Shown piece after piece: positions 23,230-32,559 of a DNA stretch of 64,000 bases. Source of the stretch: Rhizobium sp. BK313 (lineage in GTDB: Bacteria > Pseudomonadota > Alphaproteobacteria > Rhizobiales > Rhizobiaceae); contig NZ_JACHZQ010000004.1 of the NCBI RefSeq assembly GCF_014193655.1, positions 1-64,000 on the forward strand, read 5' to 3'. Each line of letters begins with the position of its first letter. Position 1 is the first letter of the stretch. The notes below the pieces were generated by a model. It ran no database searches. It was given only the letters and a program-made list of their open reading frames with translations, and was not told where the DNA came from. The position numbers and the translations under genes are program-made.

Positions 23230-24636
23230 CTAAGTGCCGCGGGTCACCTCGAGCGTCAGACCGTCGCGGGCGGTTACTCTGACGGCGTCGCCGGCAGCGA
23301 GCGGTTCCGAGGAAACTGCCTTCCAGCGTTCGCCGCGCGCAATGACATAGCCGGCGGCACCTGTCCAACTTTCGACCTTACCTGAAATGCCGATCATCTG
23401 TTCGGCGCCGGTCCTGACCTTGCGCCAGCGCGAGAGGATCGCGAGGCGGGCGACGACGAGGCTGAATGCGAGGCAGGCGATAGCAATACCGCCGAGCACG
23501 GGCCAGGAGACTTCAAAGCCGGGAATGTCCGTATCGAAAAGAATGGCAGCGCCGAGCACCAGTGCGATCCCACCACCCACGCCGAGGGCGCCAAAGGATG
23601 GCGAATGCGCTTCGGCTACGGTCAGCCCCACGCCGAGGACGATCAGTCCGACGCCGGCAAAACTTACCGGCAGCAATGCCAGGGCGTAGAGACCAAGCAG
23701 CAGGCAGATGCCGCCGATCGTACCGGGGACAAATGTCCCTGGGGTGAGAAATTCGAAGATTATGCCGTAGATGCCCACCATCATGAGGATGAGTGCTATG
23801 TTCGGATCGGTGATCACGGAAAGTAGACGTGTCCGCCAATCCGGCTCGAATTCCTGAATGGCAAGGCCGGCGGTATCGAGACGGACGTCTGTTTGTCCGA
23901 CCCGAACGGTGCGGCCCTGCGCCTGCGCTAAGAGATCCTCGACGGTGGTTGCCGTGTAATCGATGACGTGCTCGCGCGCAGCTGCGGTCGATGAAAGGCT
24001 TGCGGCTTCACGCACGGCCTTTTCTCCCCAATCGGCGTTGCGATTGCGCAGCTCGGCAAGCCCGCGAATGTAGGCGACGGCATCGTTGACGGCTTTCGCT
24101 TCGCTGGCGTTGCGAGGGGACTGCCCCTGTGTGCTATCTGGCTTGTTCGGCGCCCCCTTGTCGGGTTCGGTACCGCCGCCGAACGGGCCGCCGCCGCCGA
24201 TAGCGATCGGAGTGGCCGCGCCAAGATTGGTGCCCGGCGCCATCGCGGCGATATGGCTTGCGTAAAGAATATACGTGCCGGCACTGGCAGCTCGTGCTCC
24301 GCTTGGTGCCACAAACCCTGCCACAGGCACGGGCGAGGCAAGGATCGCACGGATGATGTCTCGCATCGACGTATCGAGGCCGCCGGGTGTGTCGATCTGC
24401 AGTACGACAAGGCTCGCGCCCTGTTCGCCGGCACGTTGAAGACCGCGCTTCACATAGTCTGATGTCGCCGGGCCGATGGCGCCGTTCACTTTCAGGACTA
24501 TGGCCACACGCTCCGCGCCAAATGTCGACGAGGCGGTCAGGACGAAAGGCGCTACGAGCGCCAGCATCAATGCGAGGATTGGCGGCATTCGTCGCCAAAG
24601 CTTCAAACACTGCGCTATCGTTCGCCGAGCGTTCAT
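23230..24636 (-). CDS. nfeD: NfeD-family membrane serine protease (long form)
   Basis: 468-residue long-form NfeD. A signal or membrane segment at about 17-38 precedes a ClpP-like protease domain (about 45-230) with VVLQIDTPGGLDTSMRDIIR and the nucleophile region PSGARAASAGTYILYASHIA. Several membrane spans follow, and a C-terminal OB-fold domain (about 395-468) ends LEVTRGT. A Gly/Pro-rich insert (GGGGPFGGGTEPDKGAPNKP) splits the protease domain. Related proteases cleave the tail of the partner slipin, which here is the next gene. Confidence 0.93.
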   Translation of the reverse strand: MNARRTIAQCLKLWRRMPPILALMLALVAPFVLTASSTFGAERVAIVLKVNGAIGPATSDYVKRGLQRAGEQGASLVVLQIDTPGGLDTSMRDIIRAILASPVPVAGFVAPSGARAASAGTYILYASHIAAMAPGTNLGAATPIAIGGGGPFGGGTEPDKGAPNKPDSTQGQSPRNASEAKAVNDAVAYIRGLAELRNRNADWGEKAVREAASLSSTAAAREHVIDYTATTVEDLLAQAQGRTVRVGQTDVRLDTAGLAIQEFEPDWRTRLLSVITDPNIALILMMVGIYGIIFEFLTPGTFVPGTIGGICLLLGLYALALLPVSFAGVGLIVLGVGLTVAEAHSPSFGALGVGGGIALVLGAAILFDTDIPGFEVSWPVLGGIAIACLAFSLVVARLAILSRWRKVRTGAEQMIGISGKVESWTGAAGYVIARGERWKAVSSEPLAAGDAVRVTARDGLTLEVTRGT

Positions 24637-24842
24637 CTTTATGAATATATAGCGGCGGCGCCAAACGGTAAGGTGGAAACCGTGTGTCTAGATTTCAATT
24701 GTACTTAAAGGAACTCAATAAGCTGGCGATGTTTCGCGGAGCGGACTCGAAATCTAACGGGGAAACGCAAGGTCTCGCGTTAGTGCCCTCAGACGGCAGC
24801 TAGTGTTTCAACACCACCCCATGGCCGCAAAACCTTTGGATT

Positions 24843-25793
24843 TCACGCGCCCCAGACGATCGATTGTTCATGCCGCTTGATCAGGTGCTTCAGCTTGTAG
24901 AAGCTATCGCGGATATGGCGTGCGAACTGATCGGCCGCTGGCGATCGGGCTGCGTCGACGCGCTTCAATATGGCGAGTGCCCGTTCCGGATGTGGAATAT
25001 TGATTGGTAGAGCCGTGATCGATTTGTCGTTTCTGAGCGAGAATACGACGCTGTGCGGCATGATCGTCAGCGCATCGGCCGCCTTCATATAGTTGACCAC
25101 GTTCATCAGCGAGCCGCCCGAATAGCGGATCTTGATCTCCGTGGCGCCGAAGGACAGCAGCATGCTGCGCAGGTCGGCGAGCAGCGGGCTGCCGGGCGGC
25201 GGCGCGATCCAGGGATAGTCCAGGAGGTGTGAGGGCAGCGGCCGGCGCTTCATCAGCAGCGGGTGGGTAACACGGCAGGCAACGACGTTGCGGCCGGGCA
25301 GGAGCTCCTGGAACTCAAGGCCCGATCCTTCGTCGAGAATATCGATCGGGCAGATGGCGAGATCGATCTGGTCGGCCTTCAATGCGGCGCGCAGATCGGT
25401 GAAATAGCCGTAGGTCAGGTCGATGCGGACACCCGGATGCTGGTTCTGGAATTCGGCGACCATGCCGGCGATCAGCCCGTCCATGAAAAACGGTGTGCCG
25501 CCGATGCGGATGACGCCGGTATTGCCAATCCTGAAACTTTCCACCGTATCGGCCGCCTTGCGCGAGGCCGACAGCATGATCTGGCCGTGTTCGGCAAGCG
25601 CCCGGCCGAGCGGCGTCGGCTGCAACGGGCGCCGTCCCTTGATGAAAAGCGGTTCCCCCAGCCGCTTCTCCAGCATGGATAATGTGCGCGAGACGGCCGG
25701 CTGCGCCAGGCCGAGCAGGGCCGCCCCTTCGGTGACGCCGCCGGTTTTGACGACTGCGGCGAGCTGAACAAGATGTCGCTCATCTATTTTCAT
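24843..25793 (-). CDS. LysR-family regulator of the hydroxyquinol operon
   Basis: 316-residue LysR-type regulator. The N-terminal helix-turn-helix covers about residues 5-63 (LVQLAAVVKTGGVTEGAALL, then LAQPAVSRTLSMLEKRLGEP). The substrate-binding domain runs from about 93 (IRIGGTPFFMDGLIAGMVAE). It is divergent from the dioxygenase operon, with a T-N11-A box at its start codon. The expected effector is an aromatic ring compound or ring-cleavage product from the pathway, but this is inference from position. The region 24637-24842 behind it holds no gene. Confidence 0.92.
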   Translation of the reverse strand: MKIDERHLVQLAAVVKTGGVTEGAALLGLAQPAVSRTLSMLEKRLGEPLFIKGRRPLQPTPLGRALAEHGQIMLSASRKAADTVESFRIGNTGVIRIGGTPFFMDGLIAGMVAEFQNQHPGVRIDLTYGYFTDLRAALKADQIDLAICPIDILDEGSGLEFQELLPGRNVVACRVTHPLLMKRRPLPSHLLDYPWIAPPPGSPLLADLRSMLLSFGATEIKIRYSGGSLMNVVNYMKAADALTIMPHSVVFSLRNDKSITALPINIPHPERALAILKRVDAARSPAADQFARHIRDSFYKLKHLIKRHEQSIVWGA

Positions 25794-25806
25794 AACGATA
25801 TGTTAT
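25792..25806. promoter_or_regulatory. LysR-type T-N11-A box
   Basis: ATAACGATATGTTAT is a perfect 5-bp inverted repeat with a 5-base spacer, giving T-N11-A at 25793-25805. It overlaps the LysR start codon and lies about 80 bases upstream of the divergent dioxygenase, the usual place for an autoregulatory and activating site. Confidence 0.5.
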
Positions 25807-25886
25807 ATTAAACCGGAATAAAATCATCAATAGTGGTCTGCAGCTCTGCTAATTTCTCCTCAAGCAGCAATGCTTTGGAGGGGAGT

Positions 25887-26762
25887 ATGTCGCCAAGTCC
25901 GATAGCGCTGGATTTCAACGAGGCAAACTCGTCGGAAATTTTTGCGCAGCGACTTCCGCAATCGAAGGACAAGGCGCTGTCGCCGATCCTTGCGGTCGTC
26001 GTCGAGCACCTGCACGAGATCATCAAGGAATTGCGTCCAACGCCATCCGATTGGCGCAAAGTCATCGACTTCCTGACCGAGGTCGGGCACGCCTGCGACG
26101 AACGGCGCCAGGAATGGGTGCTGCTTTCGGATGTTTTCGGCGCGTCCGCTCTTATCGAGGAGATCAACTCCCGTCGGCCAAAAGGTGCTACGCCGAACAC
26201 GGTACGAGGCCCCTTCTTCCGGGCGGATGTGCCGGAATTGCCGCTCGGCAGCACGATCTCGCTTGATGGCATCGGGGAAAGGCTCGACGTATCGGGTCGG
26301 GTGCAGGATCTCGACGGTCATCCGATCGCCAGCGCCGAAATCGTCACCTGGCAGGCGAACGCTCAGGGCTTCTACGAAAACCAGCAGCCGGATTTGCAGC
26401 CGGAATTCAACCTGCGCGGCATCTTTCGGGCGGATGAGAATGGCCACTTTTACTACCGTACGATCAAACCCGCAGGCTATGGGGTGCCGGACGACGGACC
26501 GGTCGGAAGGCTCTTGCGGCAGGCGGGATATCCGCTGCGTCGACCGGCCCATCTGCATTTCATGATCAAGGCGCCGGGCTTCGAGACGATCACCACCCAT
26601 CTCTATGACAGCAGCGATCAACATCTCGGCGAGGATGCGATCTTTGGCGTGAAACCGGAATTGGTCCGTGAGTTCGAGCGTGTAAGCACTGACAGCGCTC
26701 CGTCCTGGCGGCTCGAATTCACCTTTGTCATGGCGCGCGCAAAGCGAGGAGTGGAAGGATGA
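25887..26762 (+). CDS. Hydroxyquinol 1,2-dioxygenase (intradiol), copy 1
   Basis: 291-residue intradiol ring-cleavage enzyme that opens hydroxyquinol (benzene-1,2,4-triol) to maleylacetate. The N-terminal catechol-dioxygenase dimerisation domain covers about 1-100. The iron ligands are visible as Tyr in NAQGFYENQ (about 163), Tyr in KPAGYGVPDDGPVG (about 197) and the two His in RRPAHLHFMI (221 and 223). This spacing matches catechol 1,2-dioxygenases. The start at 25887 (MSPSPIALDFNEANSSE) follows GGAGGGGAG. The stop overlaps the maleylacetate reductase gene, which uses its product. A paralogue lies at 34318. Confidence 0.9.
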   Translation: MSPSPIALDFNEANSSEIFAQRLPQSKDKALSPILAVVVEHLHEIIKELRPTPSDWRKVIDFLTEVGHACDERRQEWVLLSDVFGASALIEEINSRRPKGATPNTVRGPFFRADVPELPLGSTISLDGIGERLDVSGRVQDLDGHPIASAEIVTWQANAQGFYENQQPDLQPEFNLRGIFRADENGHFYYRTIKPAGYGVPDDGPVGRLLRQAGYPLRRPAHLHFMIKAPGFETITTHLYDSSDQHLGEDAIFGVKPELVREFERVSTDSAPSWRLEFTFVMARAKRGVEG

Positions 26763-27817
26763 GCCGCGATTTCGTCTACAGCGGCAGTCCCGCCCATATC
26801 GTCTTCGGCCAAGGCAAAAGTGCGCTTGCCGGAGAATGGGTAGAGAAGCTCGGATGCAGGCGGGCGCTCGTCCTGTCCACGCCACAGCAGAAGGCGGATG
26901 CCGAGGCATTGGCGGCGCGCCTCGGGCCGCTTGCAGCGGGCGTCTTTAGTGGCGCAGTCATGCATACGCCGGTCGATGTCACCGAAAAGGCCACGGAGGT
27001 CGTCCGGCACACCAGTGCCGATTGTGTGGTTTCACTTGGTGGCGGCTCCACGACCGGCCTCGGCAAGGCAATCGCTTTTCGCACTGACCTGCCGCAGATC
27101 GTCATCCCGACCACCTATGCCGGCTCCGAAGTGACCCCTATTCTCGGCCAGACCGAAGGCGGGCGGAAGACGACGGTGCGCGATGCCAGCATCCTGCCGG
27201 AAGTCGTCATCTACGATCCGGCGCTGACGCTCGGTCTCCCCGTCGGCATGAGTGTCACCAGCGGGCTGAACGCCATGGCGCATGCCATTGAGGCGCTGTA
27301 TGCGCAGGACCGCAACCCGATCTCGACGCTGATGGCCGTCGAGGGCCTCTGGGCCTTCAAGACCAGCCTGCCGGCTATCGTCGCGTCACCTGGAGATGTC
27401 GACAGACGCGCCGATGCGCTTTACGGCGCCTGGCTTTGCGGCACGGTGCTCGGCACGGTCGGGATGGCGTTGCATCACAAGATCTGCCACACGCTCGGCG
27501 GCACGTTCGACACGCCGCACGCCGAAACGCATGCGATCATGCTGCCGCATACGGCGGCGTACAACGCGGCGGCGGTGCCCGACCTGCTGGCCTCGGCGAC
27601 GGCTATTTTCGGCGGCTCCGTCGGCGGCGGACTTTGGGATTTTGCCAAGGCCATCGGCGCGCCGATGGCGCTGAAGGATCTGGGGCTCAGCGAGGCCGAC
27701 CTCGACCGCGCTGCCGAGATCGCCACGGAAAACCCCTATTGGAACCCGCGGCCGATCGACCGGCAATCCATTCGCTACCTGTTGCAGGATGCCTGGGAGG
27801 GCAGGCGACCGGCATGA
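26759..27817 (+). CDS. Maleylacetate reductase (iron-type alcohol dehydrogenase family)
   Basis: 352-residue NAD(P)H-dependent enzyme that reduces maleylacetate to 3-oxoadipate. The fold is shown by the nucleotide-binding stretch VVSLGGGSTTGLGKAIAFRT at about residues 91-110. PTTYAGSEVTPILGQTEGGR follows, and then the metal-site region ALHHKICHTLGGTFDTPHAE, with His residues at about 240-257. The four-base overlap with the preceding dioxygenase couples the two steps. It is complete and of normal length. Confidence 0.94.
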   Translation: MSRDFVYSGSPAHIVFGQGKSALAGEWVEKLGCRRALVLSTPQQKADAEALAARLGPLAAGVFSGAVMHTPVDVTEKATEVVRHTSADCVVSLGGGSTTGLGKAIAFRTDLPQIVIPTTYAGSEVTPILGQTEGGRKTTVRDASILPEVVIYDPALTLGLPVGMSVTSGLNAMAHAIEALYAQDRNPISTLMAVEGLWAFKTSLPAIVASPGDVDRRADALYGAWLCGTVLGTVGMALHHKICHTLGGTFDTPHAETHAIMLPHTAAYNAAAVPDLLASATAIFGGSVGGGLWDFAKAIGAPMALKDLGLSEADLDRAAEIATENPYWNPRPIDRQSIRYLLQDAWEGRRPA

Positions 27818-27843
27818 CATCACACTCTTTGGGAGGAGAGGAC

Positions 27844-29124
27844 ATGTTTACGAGACGCGATTTTCTGAAGACGACGGCGGCAACTGGCGCGGTCGTGGCA
27901 ACATCCGGCCTGGCAATGCCGGCGCTCGCGCAAAAGGCCTCGATCAAGCTCGGCTACGTCAGCCCGCAGACCGGGCCGCTTGCGGCCTTTGGCGAAGCCG
28001 ACAAGTTCGTGATCGACAGCTTCCTGGCGACGACCAAGGGCATGGGACTGAACTATGAGGTTGTCGTCAAGGACAGCCAGTCGAACCCGAACCGTGCGGC
28101 CGAAGTCGCCAAGGAACTGATCGTCAACGACGAAGTTCATCTGGTGCTCGTCGCTTCGACGCCGGAGACGACCAATCCGGTGGCGACCACTTGCGAAGCC
28201 GAGGAGACGCCATGCATTTCGACGGTGGCGCCGTGGCAGCCCTGGTTCATCGGCCAGCAGGGCAATCCCGGCGATCCCGCAAGCTGGAAGCCCTTCAACT
28301 ACGCCTATCATTTCTTCTGGGGGCTCGAAGATATCATCGCGGTCTATACCGGCATGTGGGCGCAGATCGAGACCAACAAGCAGGTCGGCGGCCTCTTTCC
28401 CAATGACGGCGACGGCAATGCCTGGGGCGACGGCAAAGTCGGTTTCCCGCCCGTGTTGAAGGAGAAGGGTTATGTGCTGACCGACCCCGGTCGCTACCAG
28501 AACCTGACGGACGATTTCTCCGCGCAGATCAATGCCTTCAAATCCGGCAAATGCGAGATCATCACCGGCGTCGTCGTCCCGCCGGATTTCACCACCTTCT
28601 GGAACCAGGCGAAGCAGCAGGGTTTCACGCCAAAGGTCGCCTCCATCGGCAAGGCGCTGTTGTTTCCGCAGGCGGTCGAAGCTCTCGGCAAATCCGGGCA
28701 CAATCTGTCCTCCGAAGTCTGGTGGACGCCGAGCCATCCGTTCAAATCGTCCTTGACGGGGCAAAGTTCGGCGGATGTCGGCGCTGCCTTTACCAAGGCG
28801 ACAAACCGGCCGTGGACACAGCCGATCGGTTTTGCGCATGCGCTGTTCGAACTTGCCGTCGATGTCATGAAACGGGCGAAGGACCCGACCGATGCCGACA
28901 GCGTGGTGGAGGCCATCGCCGCCACGAAACTCGATACGCTGGTGGGGCCGATCGCCTGGGACGGCAAGGGGCTGCCGCCGTTTGCGGCGAAGAACATTGC
29001 CAAGACGCCGCTCGTCGGCGGCCAGTGGCGGCTGAAGGACAGCGGCGGCTACGATCTCATTATCGTCGAGAATGCACTGGCGCCGAACATCCCTCTCGGC
29101 GGCAAGATGGAAGCAATCGCCTGA
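27844..29124 (+). CDS. Branched-chain-type ABC importer binding protein (Tat signal)
   Basis: 426-residue periplasmic binding protein of the LivJ/K (SBP family 6) type. It begins MFTRRDFLKTTAATGAVVAT, a twin-arginine signal (RRDFLK), cleaved after PALAQ. The mature part starts ASIKLGYVSPQTGPLAAFGE, and TPETTNPVATTCEAEETPCI follows later. Relatives in aromatic degradation clusters bind ring acids or phenols, so uptake of resorcinol-like compounds is inferred here. A stem-loop (29134-29156) separates it from the ATPase and permease genes. Confidence 0.92.
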   Translation: MFTRRDFLKTTAATGAVVATSGLAMPALAQKASIKLGYVSPQTGPLAAFGEADKFVIDSFLATTKGMGLNYEVVVKDSQSNPNRAAEVAKELIVNDEVHLVLVASTPETTNPVATTCEAEETPCISTVAPWQPWFIGQQGNPGDPASWKPFNYAYHFFWGLEDIIAVYTGMWAQIETNKQVGGLFPNDGDGNAWGDGKVGFPPVLKEKGYVLTDPGRYQNLTDDFSAQINAFKSGKCEIITGVVVPPDFTTFWNQAKQQGFTPKVASIGKALLFPQAVEALGKSGHNLSSEVWWTPSHPFKSSLTGQSSADVGAAFTKATNRPWTQPIGFAHALFELAVDVMKRAKDPTDADSVVEAIAATKLDTLVGPIAWDGKGLPPFAAKNIAKTPLVGGQWRLKDSGGYDLIIVENALAPNIPLGGKMEAIA

Positions 29125-29133
29125 CCGACTGAA

Positions 29134-29156
29134 GGGCCGGTCGTTTGTGCCGGCCC
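29134..29156 (+). terminator. GC-rich stem-loop between binding protein and ATPase gene
   Basis: GGGCCGG / CCGGCCC, perfect 7-bp stem with a 9-base loop, starting 10 bases after the binding-protein stop. There is no T-run, so partial termination or mRNA protection is more likely than an operon end. Confidence 0.6.
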
Positions 29157-29177
29157 ATTCCTATGGAGCGGACAATA

Positions 29178-29897
29178 ATGCCTATCCTGGAACTCGATGG
29201 AATTTCGAAGAAATTCGGCGCCTTGACGGTGGCCGAGCAGATCAGCTTTGCCGTCGAAAAGGGCGAGGCGCTCGGGATCATCGGGCCAAACGGCGCGGGC
29301 AAATCGACATTGTTCAATCTGATCACGGGCAATATTGCCGCCGATAGCGGCGCGATCCGTTTTTGCGGCCAGGACGTCACCCGCACATCGCCGATGGCGC
29401 GCTGCCTCACCGGCATGGGCCGTACGTTCCAAATCCCGCAACCCTTCGAGAAGCTGACCGTCTTCGAAAACCTGCTGGTCGCTGGCGCCTTCGGCTCGCG
29501 GCAACGCGAATCCGACGTTTCCGATCGCTGCGCGCAGATCCTGGTCGATACCGGCCTGATCGAGAAGGCCAACACGACGGCTGGGAGCCTATCTCTATTG
29601 CAACGCAAGCGGCTAGAGCTTGCCCGCGCCCTCGCCACCGAACCGAAGCTGCTCCTGCTCGACGAAATCGCCGGTGGATTGACGGAGGGCGAATGTCGGT
29701 CGCTGGTGGCGACCATTCAGGCGATCCAAGCCCGCGGCGTCGCCGTCATCTGGATCGAACACGTGCTGCATGCGCTGAATTCCGTCGTCGAGCGGCTGCT
29801 CGTCCTGCATTTCGGCAGGGTGATCGGCATCGGCAAGCCAGACGCGATCATGGCCTCGCGTGAGGTCAGGGAAATCTACCTGGGGATCGAGATCTGA
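29178..29897 (+). CDS. livG: Branched-chain-type ABC importer ATPase (LivG-like)
   Basis: 239-residue ATPase. Walker A is GPNGAGKS near residue 39 and Walker B is LLLLDEIAGGLTEGE near 160. The signature region reads LSLLQRKRLELARAL instead of the usual LSGGQ, a loosened form seen in LivG proteins. The start at 29178 (MPILELDGISKKFGA) is preferred. An in-frame ATG at 29163 would add five residues. The stop overlaps the start of the second ATPase gene (TGATG). Confidence 0.93.
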   Translation: MPILELDGISKKFGALTVAEQISFAVEKGEALGIIGPNGAGKSTLFNLITGNIAADSGAIRFCGQDVTRTSPMARCLTGMGRTFQIPQPFEKLTVFENLLVAGAFGSRQRESDVSDRCAQILVDTGLIEKANTTAGSLSLLQRKRLELARALATEPKLLLLDEIAGGLTEGECRSLVATIQAIQARGVAVIWIEHVLHALNSVVERLLVLHFGRVIGIGKPDAIMASREVREIYLGIEI

Positions 29898-30613
29898 TGG
29901 CGCTCTTCGAAACACGCGGCCTAACTGCCTTCTATGGGGACTTTCAGGCGCTGTTCGGCGTCGATATCACCGTCGATGCCGGCGAGACGATCGCCATCAT
30001 CGGCGCGAATGGCGCCGGCAAAACGACGCTGATGCGCTCGATCGCCGGCGTGCTGATAAACGAGCCTGATGCCATCGTCTTCGATAACGAGCCGATCGGG
30101 AGGCTGTCGTCGCCCGATATTCTGGCGCGCGGCATTGCGATGGTGCCGGAGGGGCGGCGGCTGTTTCCGTCGCTGACCGTGGAGGAGAATCTGAAGATCG
30201 GCAACTACGGACGCGTGGTCGATGGCGTCTTTGACCTCGACAGCATCTATGCCCTCTTTCCGGTCTTGGCCGAGCGGCGCAGGAGCCCGGCGACGGCGCT
30301 GTCCGGTGGCCAGCAGCAGATGGTGGCAATAGGCCGGGCGCTGATGTCCAATCCCAGACTGTTGCTCTGCGACGAGATCAGTCTCGGACTTGCGCCGGTC
30401 GTGGTGCGCGACATCTACGCCGCTTTTCCGCGTATTCGTGCGAGTGGTGCGGCGATTGTCATAGTCGAACAGGATATCGCCCAGGCGCTGAAGGTCTCCT
30501 CCCGCGTCTATTGCATGATGGAGGGTAGGGTGACGCTTTCCGGCCGTTCGGATGCGCTGACGCGTGACGCCATACACAGAGCCTATTTCGGAGCGGACCA
30601 TGAGCTGGCTTGA
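29897..30613 (+). CDS. livF: Branched-chain-type ABC importer ATPase (LivF-like)
   Basis: 238-residue second ATPase of the importer. Walker A is GANGAGKT, the signature is LSGGQQQMVAIGRAL and Walker B is LLLCDEISLGLAPVVV. These are all standard for LivF. Its last 14 bases overlap the start of the permease gene. Confidence 0.94.
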   Translation: MALFETRGLTAFYGDFQALFGVDITVDAGETIAIIGANGAGKTTLMRSIAGVLINEPDAIVFDNEPIGRLSSPDILARGIAMVPEGRRLFPSLTVEENLKIGNYGRVVDGVFDLDSIYALFPVLAERRRSPATALSGGQQQMVAIGRALMSNPRLLLCDEISLGLAPVVVRDIYAAFPRIRASGAAIVIVEQDIAQALKVSSRVYCMMEGRVTLSGRSDALTRDAIHRAYFGADHELA

Positions 30614-31463
30614 CGCTCTCGTTCAGGGGATATTGCTTGGCGGCCTCTACGCGCTGTTTGCCGCGGGTCTCAGCCTTGTCTTCGGCATCATGCGGCTGGT
30701 CAATCTCGCGCATGGCGATCTCATCGTGCTTGCCGCCTTCCTGATCCTGGTGCTGGTTACCTCGTTAGGGCTCAATCCCTTTGTTGCCGCGCTCATCGCC
30801 GCGCCAATCATGTTCGCGGTCGGCTGGGCGCTGCAATATTTCCTGCTCAACCGCACCCTCGGCAAGGATATCCTGCCGCCGCTGCTTGTTACCTTCGGCC
30901 TGTCGATCGTCATTCAGAACGGCTTGCTTGAAGGCTTTTCCGCCGACAGCCGCCGTGTTTCGGCAGGCAGCCTGGAGACGGCGTCGCTGGCGTTCGGGCC
31001 GGTCAATATTGGCCTGATGCCGCTTTTCACCTTCCTTTCTGCTGTCGCTGCCATCGTCTGCCTCAATCAGCTCATCTATCGCACGGCGGTCGGCCGCGCC
31101 TTCCGCGCCACATCGGACGATCCAGTAACGGCGGGGCTGATGGGGATCAGGCCGCAGCGCATCTTTGCGATGGCCACAGGGCTTGCCATGGTCGTTGTGA
31201 CGATCGCCGCGCTTTATCTCGGAACCCGCGCCAATTTCGACCCAACCTCCGGGCCGGCGCGGCTGATTTATGCCTTCGAGGCCGTGATCATCGGCGGGCT
31301 CGGTTCGCTCTGGGGCACGCTCGCCGGCGGCATCATCGTGGGTGTGGCGCAGACGCTGGGTGCTGCGATCGATCCCGAATGGCAGATCCTCGCCGGGCAT
31401 CTCGCCTTCCTTCTTGTCCTGCTCTTTAAACCGCGTGGCCTGTTTCCGCGCGCCGTCGATTGA
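30600..31463 (+). CDS. livH: Branched-chain-type ABC importer permease (LivH-like)
   Basis: 287-residue membrane permease, about eight spans. It starts MSWLDALVQGILLGGLYALF at 30600, overlapping livF, and has the family segment GIMRLVNLAHGDLIVLAAF and the C-terminal EAVIIGGLGSLWGTLAGGII. A longer in-frame start at 30564 lies deep inside livF and is not preferred. Confidence 0.93.
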   Translation: MSWLDALVQGILLGGLYALFAAGLSLVFGIMRLVNLAHGDLIVLAAFLILVLVTSLGLNPFVAALIAAPIMFAVGWALQYFLLNRTLGKDILPPLLVTFGLSIVIQNGLLEGFSADSRRVSAGSLETASLAFGPVNIGLMPLFTFLSAVAAIVCLNQLIYRTAVGRAFRATSDDPVTAGLMGIRPQRIFAMATGLAMVVVTIAALYLGTRANFDPTSGPARLIYAFEAVIIGGLGSLWGTLAGGIIVGVAQTLGAAIDPEWQILAGHLAFLLVLLFKPRGLFPRAVD

Positions 31464-31473
31464 GGTGACGCCG

Positions 31474-32559
31474 ATGAGTATCGCCATCCCCTCCTGGCAG
31501 ATTGAGACGCGCACCAAGGCGTCCGTCTTCTTCGCGCTCGCGGCATTGCTTGCCGTCATTCTGGCTGGAGCTGCCCCGTTCCTGGTCTCGCGCAGCGTCA
31601 TTCAGGACCTGTTTTTTATCCTGACCATGCTGGTGTTGGCGCAGACCTGGAACCTGCTCGCCGGATACGCCGGGCTGATCTCGGTCGGCCAGCAACTGTT
31701 CGTCGGTGTCGGCGCCTATGCGATGTTCGCCTTCGTCATCCTTCTCGGTTTAGACCCGATAGCCGCCATTTTGATTGCCGGTATTTTTTCGGCCGTGGTC
31801 GCTATTCCGACCGCCTTCTTCACCTTCCGTCTCTACGGCCCTTATTTCGCGATCGGCACCTGGGTCATCGCCGAGGTCGGGCGGCTGCTGTTTGCGCAGT
31901 GGAAGATGCTCGGCGGCGGTACGGGAACGTCGCTGCCGCGTGATGCGACGCGCGATATGTGGGGCATTTCGCTGCTGCATGATTGGCTCGGCCTGAAGGC
32001 GGCCGCCGCCGGTGATGCTCTGACCTATTGGCTGGCGCTGATCCTGGCGCTTGGCACGATTGCTTTCATCTACGGCCTATTGCGCAGCCGCCAAGGGCTC
32101 GGCCTTGCTGCCGTACGCGACAATGAGCAGGCGGCGCGCGCCGTCGGCGTCGATGCCCTGAGGATGAAGGCAATCGTCTATATCACCGCTGCCTTTCTCA
32201 CCGGCTTGGTCGGCGCGCTCATCTATGTGCAGAAGGCGCGGATTTCGCCGGATGCCGCCTTCTCGGTCGTCGACTGGACGGCCTATGTGATCTTCATCGT
32301 CGTCATCGGCGGTATAGGAACGATCGAAGGGCCGATCGTCGGCGTCATCGTCTTTTTTCTGCTGCAGAACCTGCTTGCCGATTACGGCTCCTGGTATCTG
32401 CTGATCCTCGGCCTTATCGGCATCGCCATCATGCTTTTCGCGCCACGCGGGCTCTGGGGATTGTTCTCCGACCGCACGGGCATTCATCTTTTCCCGGTCC
32501 GCCGCATCCTGAAGGGCGGCCCGCCCATTCAAACGCATCAGGGAGGACAGCATGGCTGA
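31474..32559 (+). CDS. livM: Branched-chain-type ABC importer permease (LivM-like)
   Basis: 361-residue membrane permease, partner of livH. The start at 31474 (MSIAIPSWQIETRTK) follows GAGGTGACG. Family segments are LAQTWNLLAGYAGLISVGQQ, LRSRQGLGLAAVRDNEQAAR and VIGGIGTIEGPIVGVIVFFL. The stop overlaps the hydroxylase start by 8 bases, linking uptake to the first ring-modifying step. Confidence 0.93.
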   Translation: MSIAIPSWQIETRTKASVFFALAALLAVILAGAAPFLVSRSVIQDLFFILTMLVLAQTWNLLAGYAGLISVGQQLFVGVGAYAMFAFVILLGLDPIAAILIAGIFSAVVAIPTAFFTFRLYGPYFAIGTWVIAEVGRLLFAQWKMLGGGTGTSLPRDATRDMWGISLLHDWLGLKAAAAGDALTYWLALILALGTIAFIYGLLRSRQGLGLAAVRDNEQAARAVGVDALRMKAIVYITAAFLTGLVGALIYVQKARISPDAAFSVVDWTAYVIFIVVIGGIGTIEGPIVGVIVFFLLQNLLADYGSWYLLILGLIGIAIMLFAPRGLWGLFSDRTGIHLFPVRRILKGGPPIQTHQGGQHG

